A stretch of 64,000 nt of DNA from Citrobacter sp. RHB25-C09 (GCF_013836145.1 NZ_CP057483.1:1736001-1800000), one strand, 5' to 3'. Positions 1 through 9,500 are shown, counted from the first letter of the stretch. Numbers and translations: made by a program. The notes: generated by a model from the sequence alone, not told the origin.

Positions 1-994
1 CCAGTGCGACCATCGTAAACAGGATCCCCAACACCAGCAGCGTCATTGTCATGCCGGATAACGCCCACCGGTTTTTATCGGCACTGCCCGTCGGCGTTTT
101 CAGCGAAAAACTCAGCGTTGAGGCGACAGGGCAGGATTCCACGCAGGTCATACAGCCTGTACATTCCACGCTCCGGACCTGAATCAATCGGTCCACCGGA
201 ATACGTGAAGGGCAGTTTTGCGCACATTTTCCGCAATCAATACAGGTCTGTGCGTTACGGCGAATTTTAACCGGAGAGAGCAAGGATAGCAGGCCAAGCA
301 GGGCACCATAGGGGCATAAATAGCGGCACCAGGCGTTGCGAATAAATAAACTGACGACCACCAATAGCGCGACGCTTAACAGCGTGATTGTGCCAGTGTG
401 ACGAAAGAAATCGAGCATTTTGACATCAATAATAATGCCGTAGGCTGACATCAGGAAATACTGAATACCCTGTGCTGGCATCGACAGGGAAATATAAAGG
501 AAAAAACTGAGCAGTAAATATTTCAGACCGCGTAAAGGAATATCCAGCCAGCGGGGAACCCGAAAGTTGTGGCCAAAAAGTTTCTTCCCGATGTCGGCTA
601 TCAGTTCAGAGAGTGTGCCGATAGGGCATAACCATGAGCAGAACGATTTTTTCAGCAGCAGGCTTATGAGCATAAACGCGGTCAGTAACAGCATCGCCGG
701 GGCATGGAGAGGGGGAAGCAATCCCGTTTCCAGCGTATAGCGAATATTCATTAAACCTGCGATGGGTAGCCAACCCTCAATACCACCAGGGCGCGGAAGA
801 TACAGCGTCGCGCCGCCAGTTTCGTAAAATCGAACCCAGTAGTAAAACGTTATGCCAATATAAATATTAATCGCGAGCAATAATAACTGGGTGGCTCTGC
901 GCCAGGTCGAGGCATTGCGCCAGTCATTCCAGGGGAGTTTGCCACCCGTTGTTCCCGGGCGACGCTGCCAGCGCGTTCTTCTTTTATCGCTCAT
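1..994 (-). CDS. yccM: YccM, putative 4Fe-4S membrane electron-transfer protein (3' end off the window)
   Basis: Reading the minus strand from 994 to the left edge gives one uninterrupted frame of 331 codons. It has several hydrophobic segments, two CxxxCP sites of the NapH/NosR polyferredoxin family (FCSWLCP, WCRYLCP) and two 4Fe-4S motifs (CIDCGKCAQNCP and CTGCMTCVESCP). The E. coli protein is about 357 residues, so roughly 26 C-terminal residues lie outside. The ATG at 994 gives MSDKRRTRW, which matches the E. coli N-terminus in length; an in-frame ATG at 1009 would add five residues and has no better ribosome site. It is probably an inner-membrane electron-transfer protein. The redox partner is unknown. 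In E. coli the tor (TMAO) genes follow; here cbpM-cbpA do. Confidence 0.88.
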   Translation of the reverse strand, partial: MSDKRRTRWQRRPGTTGGKLPWNDWRNASTWRRATQLLLLAINIYIGITFYYWVRFYETGGATLYLPRPGGIEGWLPIAGLMNIRYTLETGLLPPLHAPAMLLLTAFMLISLLLKKSFCSWLCPIGTLSELIADIGKKLFGHNFRVPRWLDIPLRGLKYLLLSFFLYISLSMPAQGIQYFLMSAYGIIIDVKMLDFFRHTGTITLLSVALLVVVSLFIRNAWCRYLCPYGALLGLLSLLSPVKIRRNAQTCIDCGKCAQNCPSRIPVDRLIQVRSVECTGCMTCVESCPVASTLSFSLKTPTGSADKNRWALSGMTMTLLVLGILFTMVAL

Positions 995-1109
995 GGCCAG
1001 TTTTTCCATAAAGTGGCATTTTAAATACCACTACTCTAGGCGTATTTTCTCACCCTGGCGTTGATTTATATCATTGGCTGATAAAAGGGCAGCTTGCGCT
1101 GCCCATTGA

Positions 1110-1415
1110 TTATGGATGTGCGATGAAACGCGAAAGACGCATACGCAGCAGATGATTTTCCTGGCGTAGTCGACTGTTTTCTTCCAGTAGCGTGAGCGCG
1201 ACAGCGATCCCTGGCCAGTCGAGTGCCAGTTCCTGGCGTAGTCGCAGGGCGCGTTTGACGATCGAGACGGCGCGATCGTCAAACAGCCAACGGTCGTCCG
1301 GCGCTACATCGGGTTCGATGACGCCCAGCCCCACGATTTCGCTGAGATCTTCTTCCGTTACGCCGGTGTGCAGGCAAAATTCAGTTACCGTAAAGGTGAT
1401 GGTGACGTTAGCCAT
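1110..1415 (-). CDS. cbpM: Chaperone modulator CbpM
   Basis: This 101-residue protein starts MANVTITFTVTEFC and matches CbpM, the specific inhibitor of the J-protein CbpA. CbpM folds like a MerR-type helix-turn-helix but binds the CbpA J domain rather than DNA, blocking both DnaK stimulation and CbpA DNA binding. Its ATG overlaps the cbpA stop codon by one base (TAATG at 1415-1417), so translation of the two is probably coupled and stoichiometric. It is the distal gene of the cbpA-cbpM pair, which in E. coli is induced in stationary phase by RpoS. Confidence 0.95.
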   Translation of the reverse strand: MANVTITFTVTEFCLHTGVTEEDLSEIVGLGVIEPDVAPDDRWLFDDRAVSIVKRALRLRQELALDWPGIAVALTLLEENSRLRQENHLLRMRLSRFIAHP

Positions 1416-2335
1416 TATGCTCTCCCCCAGTCTTTGCGCGGATCAAACCCAGGCTGCGCCTCAGCTAATTGTGTCCACAGCGCTGCCGTGGCGTCATCCG
1501 GTTTAGGCGGCATCACAATTTTAATTACGACGTATAAATCGCCGGTCTGCTTTTTGCTCACCAGCCCCTTACCTTTAACGCGTAGCCGCTGTCCTGCCTG
1601 GGCACCAGGAGGAATTGTCACAAGAATGCGCTCTTTCAGCGTTGGAACGGGGATCTTCGCCCCCAGCGCAGCTTCCCACGGCGCGACGGGAACGACAATT
1701 TCGAGATCCTGATTAATGACATCAAACAAGGGATGTGGAGCGATGTGGATCACCAACCACAAATCACCGTTTGGCCCGCCGTTTTCGCCGGGTGTGCCTT
1801 GACCCTTCAGGCGAATGCGCTGACCGTTGCCCACACCCACTGGGATCTTCACGTTTAGCGTTTTTGGTATTTCGCGTTCTAACATACCAAATGCATTGTA
1901 GACGGGGAGGTTATAGCTGATGGTCCGGCTGTGTTCTTCGAGGGTTTCTTCCAGAAAAACGGCGACCTCAATTTCGATGTCATGGCCGCGGCTGGCATGT
2001 CGCTGCCGCGACTGCCGGGCATGCTGACCAAAAATAGAGGAAAAAATATCGTCAAAGTCCTCGGCATTATAGCTTTGGCCTTCACTCTGGTGAAAAGCAC
2101 GGTTGAACTCTGGGTCGTTGCGATGCTGCCAGAGCTGATCGTATTCGGCACGTCGCTGTTTATCGCTCAGCACTTCCCAGGCTTCGGCAATCTCTTTGAA
2201 TCGGGCTTCGGCATCAGATTCTTTGCTCACGTCGGGGTGATATTTTCGGGCCAGTCGGCGGTAAGCGGTCTTGATAGTCTTGAGATCGTCCGTCGGCTTT
2301 ACGCCCATAATGGCGTAATAATCCTTTAATTCCAT
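1415..2335 (-). CDS. cbpA: Curved DNA-binding protein CbpA, class B J-protein
   Basis: The protein has 306 residues, the same as E. coli CbpA. An N-terminal J domain carries the HPD tripeptide at residues 33-35. There is a short linker (about 75-110) but no cysteine-rich zinc-finger region, so it is a class B J-protein. Two C-terminal beta-sandwich substrate-binding domains follow, with the KIPVGVGNGQRIRLKGQG and TIPPGAQAGQRLRVKGKG signatures. It is a DnaK co-chaperone and a nucleoid protein that prefers curved DNA, abundant in stationary phase. The following cbpM overlaps it by one base. A 197-base gap separates it from the divergent agp; yccE, present there in E. coli K-12, is absent. Confidence 0.96.
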   Translation of the reverse strand: MELKDYYAIMGVKPTDDLKTIKTAYRRLARKYHPDVSKESDAEARFKEIAEAWEVLSDKQRRAEYDQLWQHRNDPEFNRAFHQSEGQSYNAEDFDDIFSSIFGQHARQSRQRHASRGHDIEIEVAVFLEETLEEHSRTISYNLPVYNAFGMLEREIPKTLNVKIPVGVGNGQRIRLKGQGTPGENGGPNGDLWLVIHIAPHPLFDVINQDLEIVVPVAPWEAALGAKIPVPTLKERILVTIPPGAQAGQRLRVKGKGLVSKKQTGDLYVVIKIVMPPKPDDATAALWTQLAEAQPGFDPRKDWGRA

Positions 2336-2532
2336 AGCGTTCTCTCGGTTTAATCAATACAGACTGAAGTAATCCCTGAAAAGGTGACTCCGGTAAGTGT
2401 AGGTTATCCCTGTCAATGATGTATGCCAACCGTCTCTCCTCACTTATGGGCAATTTTGCGGAAGCGTTCCCGGAAATATGTCATTTATCTGTCACACTTA
2501 AGACGCGTGAATAACAACAAGGGGCTAAAAGG

Positions 2533-3774
2533 ATGAAGAAAACAATAATCGCCGCCGCCGTGGCAGGGGTTGTAATATTGTCATCAACCGCGCAGGCGCA
2601 GACGACACCAGAAGGCTACCAGCTCCAGCAGGTGCTGATGATGAGTCGCCATAACTTACGCGCGCCGTTGGCGAACAATGGCAGCGTACTGGAACAATCC
2701 ACACCTAATAAGTGGCCTGAATGGGATGTGCCTGGCGGGCAACTCACCACCAAAGGCGGAGTACTGGAAGTCTATATGGGGCAATATCTACGCGAATGGC
2801 TGGCGTCCCAGGGGATGGTGAAGTCGGGCGAGTGCCCGGCGCCGGACACCGTTTACGCTTATGCAAATAGTTTGCAACGGACGGTCGCCACCGCGCAGTT
2901 CTTTATCACTGGCGCATTCCCCGGTTGCGATGTCCCGGTCCATCATCAGGAAAAGATGGGCACAATGGACCCGACATTTAATCCGGTGATCACCGATGAC
3001 TCAGCAACTTTCAGCGAGAAAGCGGTCCAGGCGATGGAAAAAGAGCGCAGCCGTCTGCAACTGGATGAAAGCTACAAGCTGCTGGAGCAGATAACAGATT
3101 ACAAAAACTCGCCATCGTGTAAGGAAAAACAGCTGTGTTCGCTAACTGGCGAAAAAGATACTTTCAGCGCGAAATATCAGCAGGAGCCGGGCGTGTCGGG
3201 CCCGCTGAAAGTCGGTAACTCTCTGGTTGATGCCTTCACGCTACAGTACTACGAAGGCTTCCCGATGGATCAGGTCGCCTGGGGTGAAATCAAATCCGAA
3301 ATGCAGTGGAAGGTGTTGTCGAAGCTGAAAAATGGCTATCAGGACAGCCTGTTTACCTCGCCGGAAGTTGCCCGCAATGTCGCGCATCCGCTGGTTAAGT
3401 ATATCGATAAAGTCCTGGTCACCGAGCGGACCAACGCACCGAAAATCACCGTGCTAGTGGGGCATGACTCCAATATCGCGTCATTGCTGACGGCGCTGGA
3501 TTTTAAACCGTATCAACTGCATGACCAGAACGAGCGCACGCCGATTGGCGGTAAAATTCTCTTCCAGCGCTGGCATGACAGCAAGGCGAATCGCGATCTG
3601 ATGAAAATTGAATATGTGTATCAGAGTTCAGAACAGTTACGTAACGCCGACGTTCTGACGCTGAAATCCCCGGCACAGCGCGTGACGCTGGAGCTGAAAG
3701 GATGCCCGATTGATGCAAACGGCTTTTGCCCGGTGGATCAATTCGATAGCGTACTCAATGAGGCGGTAAAATAA
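2533..3774 (+). CDS. agp: Periplasmic glucose-1-phosphatase
   Basis: The 413-residue protein has a cleavable signal peptide (about 1-22, ending AQA). It shows the histidine acid phosphatase signature RHNLRAP at residues 39-45, where His40 is the expected nucleophile, and the HD proton donor at 311-312 (VGHDSN). Agp hydrolyses glucose-1-phosphate in the periplasm so that the glucose can be taken up; related enzymes also act on phytate. The start lies 5 bases after AAAAGG. It is a single gene, convergent with yccJ. Confidence 0.96.
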   Translation: MKKTIIAAAVAGVVILSSTAQAQTTPEGYQLQQVLMMSRHNLRAPLANNGSVLEQSTPNKWPEWDVPGGQLTTKGGVLEVYMGQYLREWLASQGMVKSGECPAPDTVYAYANSLQRTVATAQFFITGAFPGCDVPVHHQEKMGTMDPTFNPVITDDSATFSEKAVQAMEKERSRLQLDESYKLLEQITDYKNSPSCKEKQLCSLTGEKDTFSAKYQQEPGVSGPLKVGNSLVDAFTLQYYEGFPMDQVAWGEIKSEMQWKVLSKLKNGYQDSLFTSPEVARNVAHPLVKYIDKVLVTERTNAPKITVLVGHDSNIASLLTALDFKPYQLHDQNERTPIGGKILFQRWHDSKANRDLMKIEYVYQSSEQLRNADVLTLKSPAQRVTLELKGCPIDANGFCPVDQFDSVLNEAVK

Positions 3775-3784
3775 AACGCAGGGT

Positions 3785-3802
3785 CCCCCGCGTAAGCGGG
3801 GG
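3785..3802. terminator. GC-rich hairpin between agp and yccJ
   Basis: A perfect 7-bp stem CCCCCGC/GCGGGGG with a GTAA loop lies between the convergent agp and yccJ. No strong T-run follows directly on the plus strand. On the minus strand, T-rich sequence begins about eight bases past the stem. It probably marks the transcript ends of both genes; its efficiency as an intrinsic terminator is uncertain. Confidence 0.45.
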
Positions 3803-3812
3803 AATAAGCGGA

Positions 3813-4040
3813 CTAGACGTTTTTACGTTCGATGGTTTGTTCGCCCCAGAACAGCGAATCTTTATCGGTTTTACTAAAGGCTTTGATTAACACTTCGTCG
3901 CTACCTTCTTCCCAAATTTTCTCTGCCAGTTTCTCGTCATATCCGGCAACTTCAAATATGGCTTCGGCGATTTCCGGTGATGTATTACGCAGACTCGCCC
4001 ATTCGCCGACGCGATGAGCTTTCGCTTCTTGAGTTGGCAT
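3813..4040 (-). CDS. yccJ: YccJ family small protein
   Basis: This 75-residue acidic protein (MPTQEAKAHRVGEWASLRN) is conserved in enterobacteria. It has no signal peptide or membrane segment and no assigned enzymatic function. It starts 20 bases after the wrbA stop in the same direction, so the two are probably cotranscribed. The wrbA-yccJ pairing suggests a stationary-phase or stress role under RpoS, but that is inference. Confidence 0.93.
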   Translation of the reverse strand: MPTQEAKAHRVGEWASLRNTSPEIAEAIFEVAGYDEKLAEKIWEEGSDEVLIKAFSKTDKDSLFWGEQTIERKNV

Positions 4041-4060
4041 TATTACCCTCCTGTTGAAGT

Positions 4061-4657
4061 TCAGCCGTTGAGTTTAACTGCCAGACCAGCGACATATTCG
4101 CCCTGATAACGTGCGATAGACAGTTCTTCCTGGCTTGGCTGACGCGAGCCGTCTCCGCCAGCAATAGTGGTTGCACCGTACGGGGTACCGCCGCGTACCT
4201 GTGATACGTCAAACAGTTCTTGTGCGGCATATCCAATAGGCACGATCACCATCCCATGATGGGCAAGTGTAGTCCATGTCGAGGTAATGGTTTGCTCCTG
4301 GCCGCCGCCCGTACCCGTAGAACTAAAGACGCTGGCGAGTTTGCCGTACAGCGCCCCAGAGGCCCACAGCCCGCCCGTCTGATCCAGGAAGGTACGCATC
4401 TGGCCGGACATATTGCCAAAGCGCGTAGGGGTACCAAAAATAATGGCATCATAATCGGCCAGTTCCTGCGGGGTGGCGACGGGGGCATTTTGCGTTTTCC
4501 CCCCGGCCCTGGCGAAGATTTCAGGTTGCATCGTTTCCGGTACACGCTTCACGATGACATCTGCACCATCCACTTTGCTTGCTCCTTCTGCTACAGCATG
4601 CGCCATCGTTTCAATGTGTCCGTACATGGAATAATAAAGCACCAGAACTTTTGCCAT
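4061..4657 (-). CDS. wrbA: NAD(P)H:quinone oxidoreductase WrbA
   Basis: The protein has 198 residues and a flavodoxin-like fold. The FMN phosphate loop is visible near the N-terminus (YSMYGHIETMA, about residues 9-19), followed by PTRFGNMSGQMRTFLDQTGGLW, which contacts the flavin ring. WrbA is a tetrameric type IV quinone reductase that performs two-electron reduction of quinones, limiting semiquinone and radical formation; it is RpoS-dependent in E. coli. yccJ follows closely downstream. Nothing in the sequence is unusual. Confidence 0.97.
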   Translation of the reverse strand: MAKVLVLYYSMYGHIETMAHAVAEGASKVDGADVIVKRVPETMQPEIFARAGGKTQNAPVATPQELADYDAIIFGTPTRFGNMSGQMRTFLDQTGGLWASGALYGKLASVFSSTGTGGGQEQTITSTWTTLAHHGMVIVPIGYAAQELFDVSQVRGGTPYGATTIAGGDGSRQPSQEELSIARYQGEYVAGLAVKLNG

Positions 4658-5040
4658 TGTCCTACTCCTCGGGTTAATCGTATCCGTAGCGATTCGCTAC
4701 CTCTCTTTAAAGATATGACGTGATAGTCAGAGTGCAAACATCCCGACCATTTATTTGATTTATAACAATTTTCAATTAGCGGTCGCTTGTAGCAAAATGA
4801 AACATATTTCATGCGCAAAATTTCATCAATCATAAGAGTGGCTTATTGATTAAGCGGGGCGATTATTTACGCTATCAGGTTTAAGCTGTTGCAGAATATT
4901 ACGAGATTCAGACCGATCTGCCTGTATTGCCTAAGCTTAATTTCACGCGGTGATGTTCCTGGCATCAGCCATCTGCCGCTTGAGGAGTCAATCCTCAGAA
5001 CCTATGCAATATGATGTCTAACCAATGACGGAGGTCAGTA
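4658..5040. other. Divergent wrbA/ymdF intergenic region
   Basis: This 383-base AT-rich gap contains no convincing gene. It should hold the wrbA promoter (minus) and the ymdF promoter (plus). One clear structural element is an inverted repeat TGAGGA-N5-TCCTCA at 4981-4997, probably in the ymdF leader. A ribosome site GGAGG at 5030-5034 precedes ymdF by 6 bases. No promoter hexamers could be assigned with confidence. Confidence 0.5.
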
Positions 5041-5214
5041 ATGGCAAACCATCGTGGCGGTTCCGGTAATTTTGCAGAAGACCGTGAAAGAGCATCAGAA
5101 GCAGGTCGTAAAGGTGGCCAACATAGCGGGGGCAATTTCAAAAATGACCCGCAACGCGCCTCTGAAGCAGGTAAAAAAGGGGGCAAAAACAGTCACGGTA
5201 ACCGCGATAGTTAG
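5041..5214 (+). CDS. ymdF: Small KGG-motif stress protein YmdF
   Basis: A 57-residue open frame with a strong GGAGG ribosome site encodes a very hydrophilic, glycine-rich protein. It contains two repeats built around SEAGRKGG and SEAGKKGG, the KGG (GsiB-like) signature of small general-stress proteins such as YmdF, YciG and GsiB. It is predicted to be intrinsically disordered and cytoplasmic; family members accumulate under RpoS or general-stress control, and a biochemical role has not been established. A strong intrinsic terminator follows at 5277-5303. In E. coli the same gene lies between wrbA and the rut operon. Confidence 0.9.
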   Translation: MANHRGGSGNFAEDRERASEAGRKGGQHSGGNFKNDPQRASEAGKKGGKNSHGNRDS

Positions 5215-5276
5215 CGGCAGGTGACAGGCTCCTGAAAACCTCATGTTGCAGAAATTTCTGCTTTATGAAGGTGACG

Positions 5277-5303
5277 CCGCCGGATAATCCGGCGGTTTTT
5301 TTT
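5277..5303 (+). terminator. Intrinsic terminator after ymdF
   Basis: An 8-bp stem CCGCCGGA/TCCGGCGG with a TAA loop is followed by eight T residues, a textbook rho-independent terminator. It insulates ymdF from rutR, which starts 100 bases later. Confidence 0.93.
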
Positions 5304-5403
5304 GCCTGTAAGGTTGAACAGAATGAAAACCCCACGCAGACTATGCGCCATTTCCAGATTCATCATGTGAATTAATATCCGGGTGCAGAGCAAGGAGAGG
5401 GGC

Positions 5404-6042
5404 ATGGTTCAACGTGCTGAGAAAAAAACGGGGAAACGGTCGCTGGCCGTCAGCGCGAAGCGACAGGCCATATTAGCCGCCGCATTAAATGCCTTTTCGC
5501 AATATGGGATCCACGGCGCGCGCATTGAGCAAATTGCCGAGCAGGCTGGAGTGTCCAAAACCAATCTACTTTACTACTACCCGTCAAAAGAGGCGCTTTA
5601 TGTCGCCGTGTTGCGCCAGATTCTGGCTATCTGGCTGGCACCCTTAAAAGCATTTCGCGAAGATTTTGCCCCGCTGGTGGCGATTGAGGAATACATCCGC
5701 CTGAAACTGGAAGTCTCTCGCGACTACCCGCAGGCTTCACGCCTTTTCTGCATGGAGATGCTGGCAGGCGCGCCGCTGCTGATGGGCGAGTTGACGGGAG
5801 ATTTAAAAGCATTAATAGATGAAAAATCAGCGCTGATTGCCGGATGGGTGAAAAGTGGCAAGCTGGCGCCTGTTGACCCGCATCATCTGATCTTCATGAT
5901 TTGGGCCTCCACGCAGCATTACGCCGACTTCGCCCCACAGGTGGAGGCGGTGACGGGCGCAACGCTGCATGATGAAACCTTTTTTAACCAAACGGTTGAA
6001 AACGTTCAGCGCATGATCATTGAGGGGATCTGCGTCCGTTAG
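5404..6042 (+). CDS. rutR: TetR-family pyrimidine-responsive regulator RutR
   Basis: The 212-residue protein closely matches RutR. An N-terminal TetR helix-turn-helix (about residues 28-60, ending SKTNLLYYYPSKEALY) is followed by the ligand-binding domain. In E. coli RutR senses uracil and thymine and represses the rut pyrimidine-degradation operon, with further sites linked to carAB and gadAX. ATG 5404 was chosen because AAGGAGAGG at 5392-5400 is well placed and the length equals E. coli RutR; a GTG at 5383 would add seven residues. The rutABCDEFG operon, normally next to it, is missing. Its stop overlaps that of the convergent DUF1311 gene. Confidence 0.95.
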   Translation: MVQRAEKKTGKRSLAVSAKRQAILAAALNAFSQYGIHGARIEQIAEQAGVSKTNLLYYYPSKEALYVAVLRQILAIWLAPLKAFREDFAPLVAIEEYIRLKLEVSRDYPQASRLFCMEMLAGAPLLMGELTGDLKALIDEKSALIAGWVKSGKLAPVDPHHLIFMIWASTQHYADFAPQVEAVTGATLHDETFFNQTVENVQRMIIEGICVR

Positions 6043-6434
6043 CCTGCGGGCGGCAGCGGGCAACTCAGATCGCCTTCTTCACATTGCAATAATGAGGCAA
6101 GAAACGCTTCGCGCTCGGCCGTTTTATCGGCGAGACACTGACTGGCGATCATCGGCTGGATACTACCGCCTTCGGTGCCAGAACTGATCAAAGCGCAGTC
6201 CGCGTCGCGCACGGCTATCCAGGCTACCTGCGCTTTTTTCAGTAGTTCACGCTGCGGGGCCTCTGCGCGTTTCAGCGCGTTCTGGAAGGTTTCGTTCAGC
6301 TTTTTATCGATTGCCTGATATTGCGCAGCGGCGCAGGAATTCATTTCTATTTGCGTGCTGGCATTGGCGCAATCATCGGCCAGCGCCTGACTGCTGAGCA
6401 GCAGTGCTGCGCAGGTAAGTAAAATTCGATTCAT
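6039..6434 (-). CDS. Periplasmic DUF1311 (LprI-like) protein
   Basis: A 131-residue secreted protein with a signal peptide (about 1-19, MNRILLTCAALL to ALA) and a small domain containing several cysteines, CANASTQIEMNSCAAAQ, typical of DUF1311. The family contains LprI, a proposed lysozyme inhibitor, but most members are uncharacterised. The ATG at 6434 was chosen over an upstream frame start because it begins a canonical signal peptide. Its stop overlaps the rutR stop tail-to-tail by four bases. E. coli K-12 has no gene here; a similar gene beside putA is remembered from Salmonella. A periplasmic role in resistance to host lysozyme or in cell-wall protection is possible but not shown. Confidence 0.8.
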   Translation of the reverse strand: MNRILLTCAALLLSSQALADDCANASTQIEMNSCAAAQYQAIDKKLNETFQNALKRAEAPQRELLKKAQVAWIAVRDADCALISSGTEGGSIQPMIASQCLADKTAEREAFLASLLQCEEGDLSCPLPPAG

Positions 6435-6482
6435 GTTCCTCTGGCTCCAAAAAATTACCGACGCCCTTAAAGATAAAAATAG

Positions 6483-6509
6483 GCCCGGTAAGCGCAAGCG
6501 CCACCGGGC
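6483..6509. repeat. REP palindrome upstream of the DUF1311 gene and downstream of putA
   Basis: Arms GCCCGGT and ACCGGGC flank an inner GCGC/GCGC pair. This is the usual enterobacterial REP (palindromic unit) pattern. It lies 30 bases beyond the putA stop and probably stabilises or terminates the putA transcript. Confidence 0.75.
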
Positions 6510-6538
6510 ATTTTCCGGAGCCTTAATTAAGCATAGCT

Positions 6539-9500
6539 TTAGCCAATTGTCATCAGACTTGCGTTACCTCCGGCAGCCGCTGTGTTGACGCTCAGAGAAC
6601 GTTCAATATACAGACGCTCCAGCAGGATATTGCTCTCCCCATGGGCAAACCCTTGCACCGAAATAATCGCACCTTCGCGGGCAGCGACCGCTTCACACAG
6701 CGCCCGGAGCTGATCGGAATCGCCGTGGAAAATGACCGCGTCGAACGGCTGCGAGGTCAGGCTATCGGATTTGGCAAATTGAATACGACCGGAAACGGCA
6801 GCAGGTAGACGTTTTGCCAGCTCGCGATGGAAAGCATCATCTGACCACAGAATCTGACTACCAACCGACAGTACGGCAGCCAGTTGCACCAGCGCATCCT
6901 GTTCATTGTCTGCGACACACAGAACGCGTTCACGCGGTAGCAGCGTCCAGGTGTTGCGCTCGCCGGTGGGACCCGGCAACAGGCGTTGGGTACCCGCCTG
7001 CGCCAGTTCGCCATACTGCTGGCACAGCTGGCGCAGAGCAGGTCGGTCTGCCGCCCATTCACTTAACGCTTCCAGCGGCTGGATCAATGCGGCTTTCAAC
7101 TGTGCGTCGACAGGATACTCGGCATCCTGACGCGCCAGGGTCGTTGCCAATGCATCTTCCGGACGGTTAGCCAGCAGGCGGTAGAGATAAAGCGGCCCAC
7201 CGGCTTTCGGCCCAGTTCCTGAAAGTCCTTCTCCGCCGAACGGCTGCACGCCGACAACGGCACCCACCATATTGCGGTTAACGTACAAGTTACCAACGTG
7301 TGCAGAACCGGTGACCTGCGCAATGGTTTCATCAATGCGGGTATGAACACCCAGCGTCAGACCATAGCCAGAGGCATTAATCTGTTTAATCAGCGCGTCA
7401 AGCTCGCTACGGTTGTAGCGCACTACGTGCAGAACCGGGCCGAACACCTCTTTTTGCAATTCATCAAAGCTTTCCAGCTCGATCAGCGTCGGGGCGACAA
7501 AAGTACCGCTCTGCCATTCACGGGCATCGTCGCTGTTTTCACGCACGGCCTGGAACACGGTGCGACCTTTCGCGCGCATTGCCTGAATATGGCGCTCAAT
7601 GTTGGCCTTCGCTTCGTTGTCGATCACCGGTCCGATATCGGTGGTCAGGCGTCCAGGGTTACCCATCCGGCATTCCGCCATCGCGCCACGCAGCATTTTC
7701 AGCGTATGGTCAGCGATATCATCCTGCAAGCAAAGGACGCGCAGGGCGGAACAGCGCTGACCGGCACTGTCAAACGCAGAAGCCAGCACATCCACAACCA
7801 CCTGTTCGGTGAGGGCAGAGGAGTCAACGATCATCGCGTTCATCCCACCGGTTTCGGCAATCAGCGGGACAGGACGACCCTGAGCATCAAGACGGGTAGC
7901 GATATTACGTTGCAACAGCGTCGCCACTTCAGTTGAACCGGTAAACATTACGCCACGTACGCGGTTATCGGAGGTTAACTGCGCACCCACCGTTTCACCA
8001 CGACCCGGTAGCAGTTGTACCACGCCCGGCGGTACGCCGGCTTCCAGCAGGATTGCGATCCCCTGAGCGGCAATCAGCGGCGTCTGTTCTGCCGGTTTTG
8101 CCAGTACGCTGTTGCCAGCGGCAAGCGCGGCGGCAATTTGCCCGGTGAAGATTGCCAGCGGGAAGTTCCATGGGCTGATGCACACCACTGGACCGAGTGG
8201 ACGGTGCGTTTCATTATCAAAGTCATCGCGAACCTGGCCTGCGTAATAATGCAGGAAATCGACCGCTTCACGCACTTCGGCGATGGCGTTACTAAAGGTT
8301 TTACCTGCTTCACGCACCAGAATGCCGATAAGCTGCTGCATCTGGCCTTCCATCAGTACGGCAGCACGGTGCAGAATTGCCGCGCGTTCTTCTGGTGGGG
8401 TGGCGAACCAGATCGGCGCATTATTCACTGCGCTTTGCAGCGCCAGTTCCACTTCTGCTTCGGTTGCTTCACGCGCAAAACCGACAATGTCTTTCGGTTC
8501 TGCCGGGTTAATGACCGGGCTCATCTCACCTTCGGCAACGCCCTGTTCCAGCATCGGCAGTGCCCGCCATTTTTGCAGGGCGCTGTTCAGCAGGGCAGAG
8601 GAGAGCGAGGCGAGGCGATGTTCGTTAGCGAGATCCAACCCGGCAGAGTTGTCCCGACCTTTACCGTACAGATCGCGCGGCAGGGCAATTTTCGGATGCG
8701 GCAGACCGGTTTGTCCTTCCTGCAGTGCCAGTTTTTCAACGGCTTCAACCGGGTCGGCCACCAGTTCATCCAGCGGCAGGGTAGTATCCGCGATGCGGTT
8801 AACAAATGAGGTGTTAGCGCCGTTTTCCAGCAGACGACGCACCAGATACGCCAGCAGCGTTTCATGGGTTCCTACCGGAGCATAAATGCGGCAAGGGCGG
8901 TTAAGTTTACCATCTGCCACTTTACCGGTGACTTGCTCGTACAGCGGTTCACCCATGCCGTGCAGGCACTGGAACTCATACTGGCCCGGGTAGTAGTTCT
9001 GTCCCGCCAGTTGATAAATCGCGGCCAGAGTATGGGCGTTATGGGTCGCAAACTGCGGGTAGATCAGGTTTGGCACGGCGAGCAGTTTCTTCGCGCAGGC
9101 GAGATAGGAAACGTCGGTGTAGACCTTGCGGGTGTAAACCGGATAGCCTTCCAGACCGTCCATCTGGGCGCGTTTGATTTCGCTGTCCCAGTAAGCGCCT
9201 TTCACCAGACGAATCATCAGACGACGACGGCTGCGCGTTGCAAGGTCAATCAGGTAGTCAATGACGAATGGGCAGCGTTTCTGATACGCCTGAATCACGA
9301 AACCAATACCGTTCCAACCCGCCAGTTCAGGTTCAAAGCACAGTTTTTCCAGTAGATCGAGAGAGATCTCAAGACGGTCGGCCTCTTCGGCGTCGATGTT
9401 AATGCCCACATCATACTGACGAGCCAGCAGGGTCAGGGATTTCAGGCGCGGATAGAGTTCCTCCATCACCCGGTCATACTGCGCGCGGCTGTAACGCGGG

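Noticed and set aside
46..270. 74-codon plus-strand frame at the left edge
   Set aside because: It lies antisense to yccM, which carries intact iron-sulphur motifs in one continuous frame.
4220..4723. 167-codon frame antisense to wrbA
   Set aside because: Shadow of a conserved flavodoxin-type gene with no ribosome site or family resemblance.
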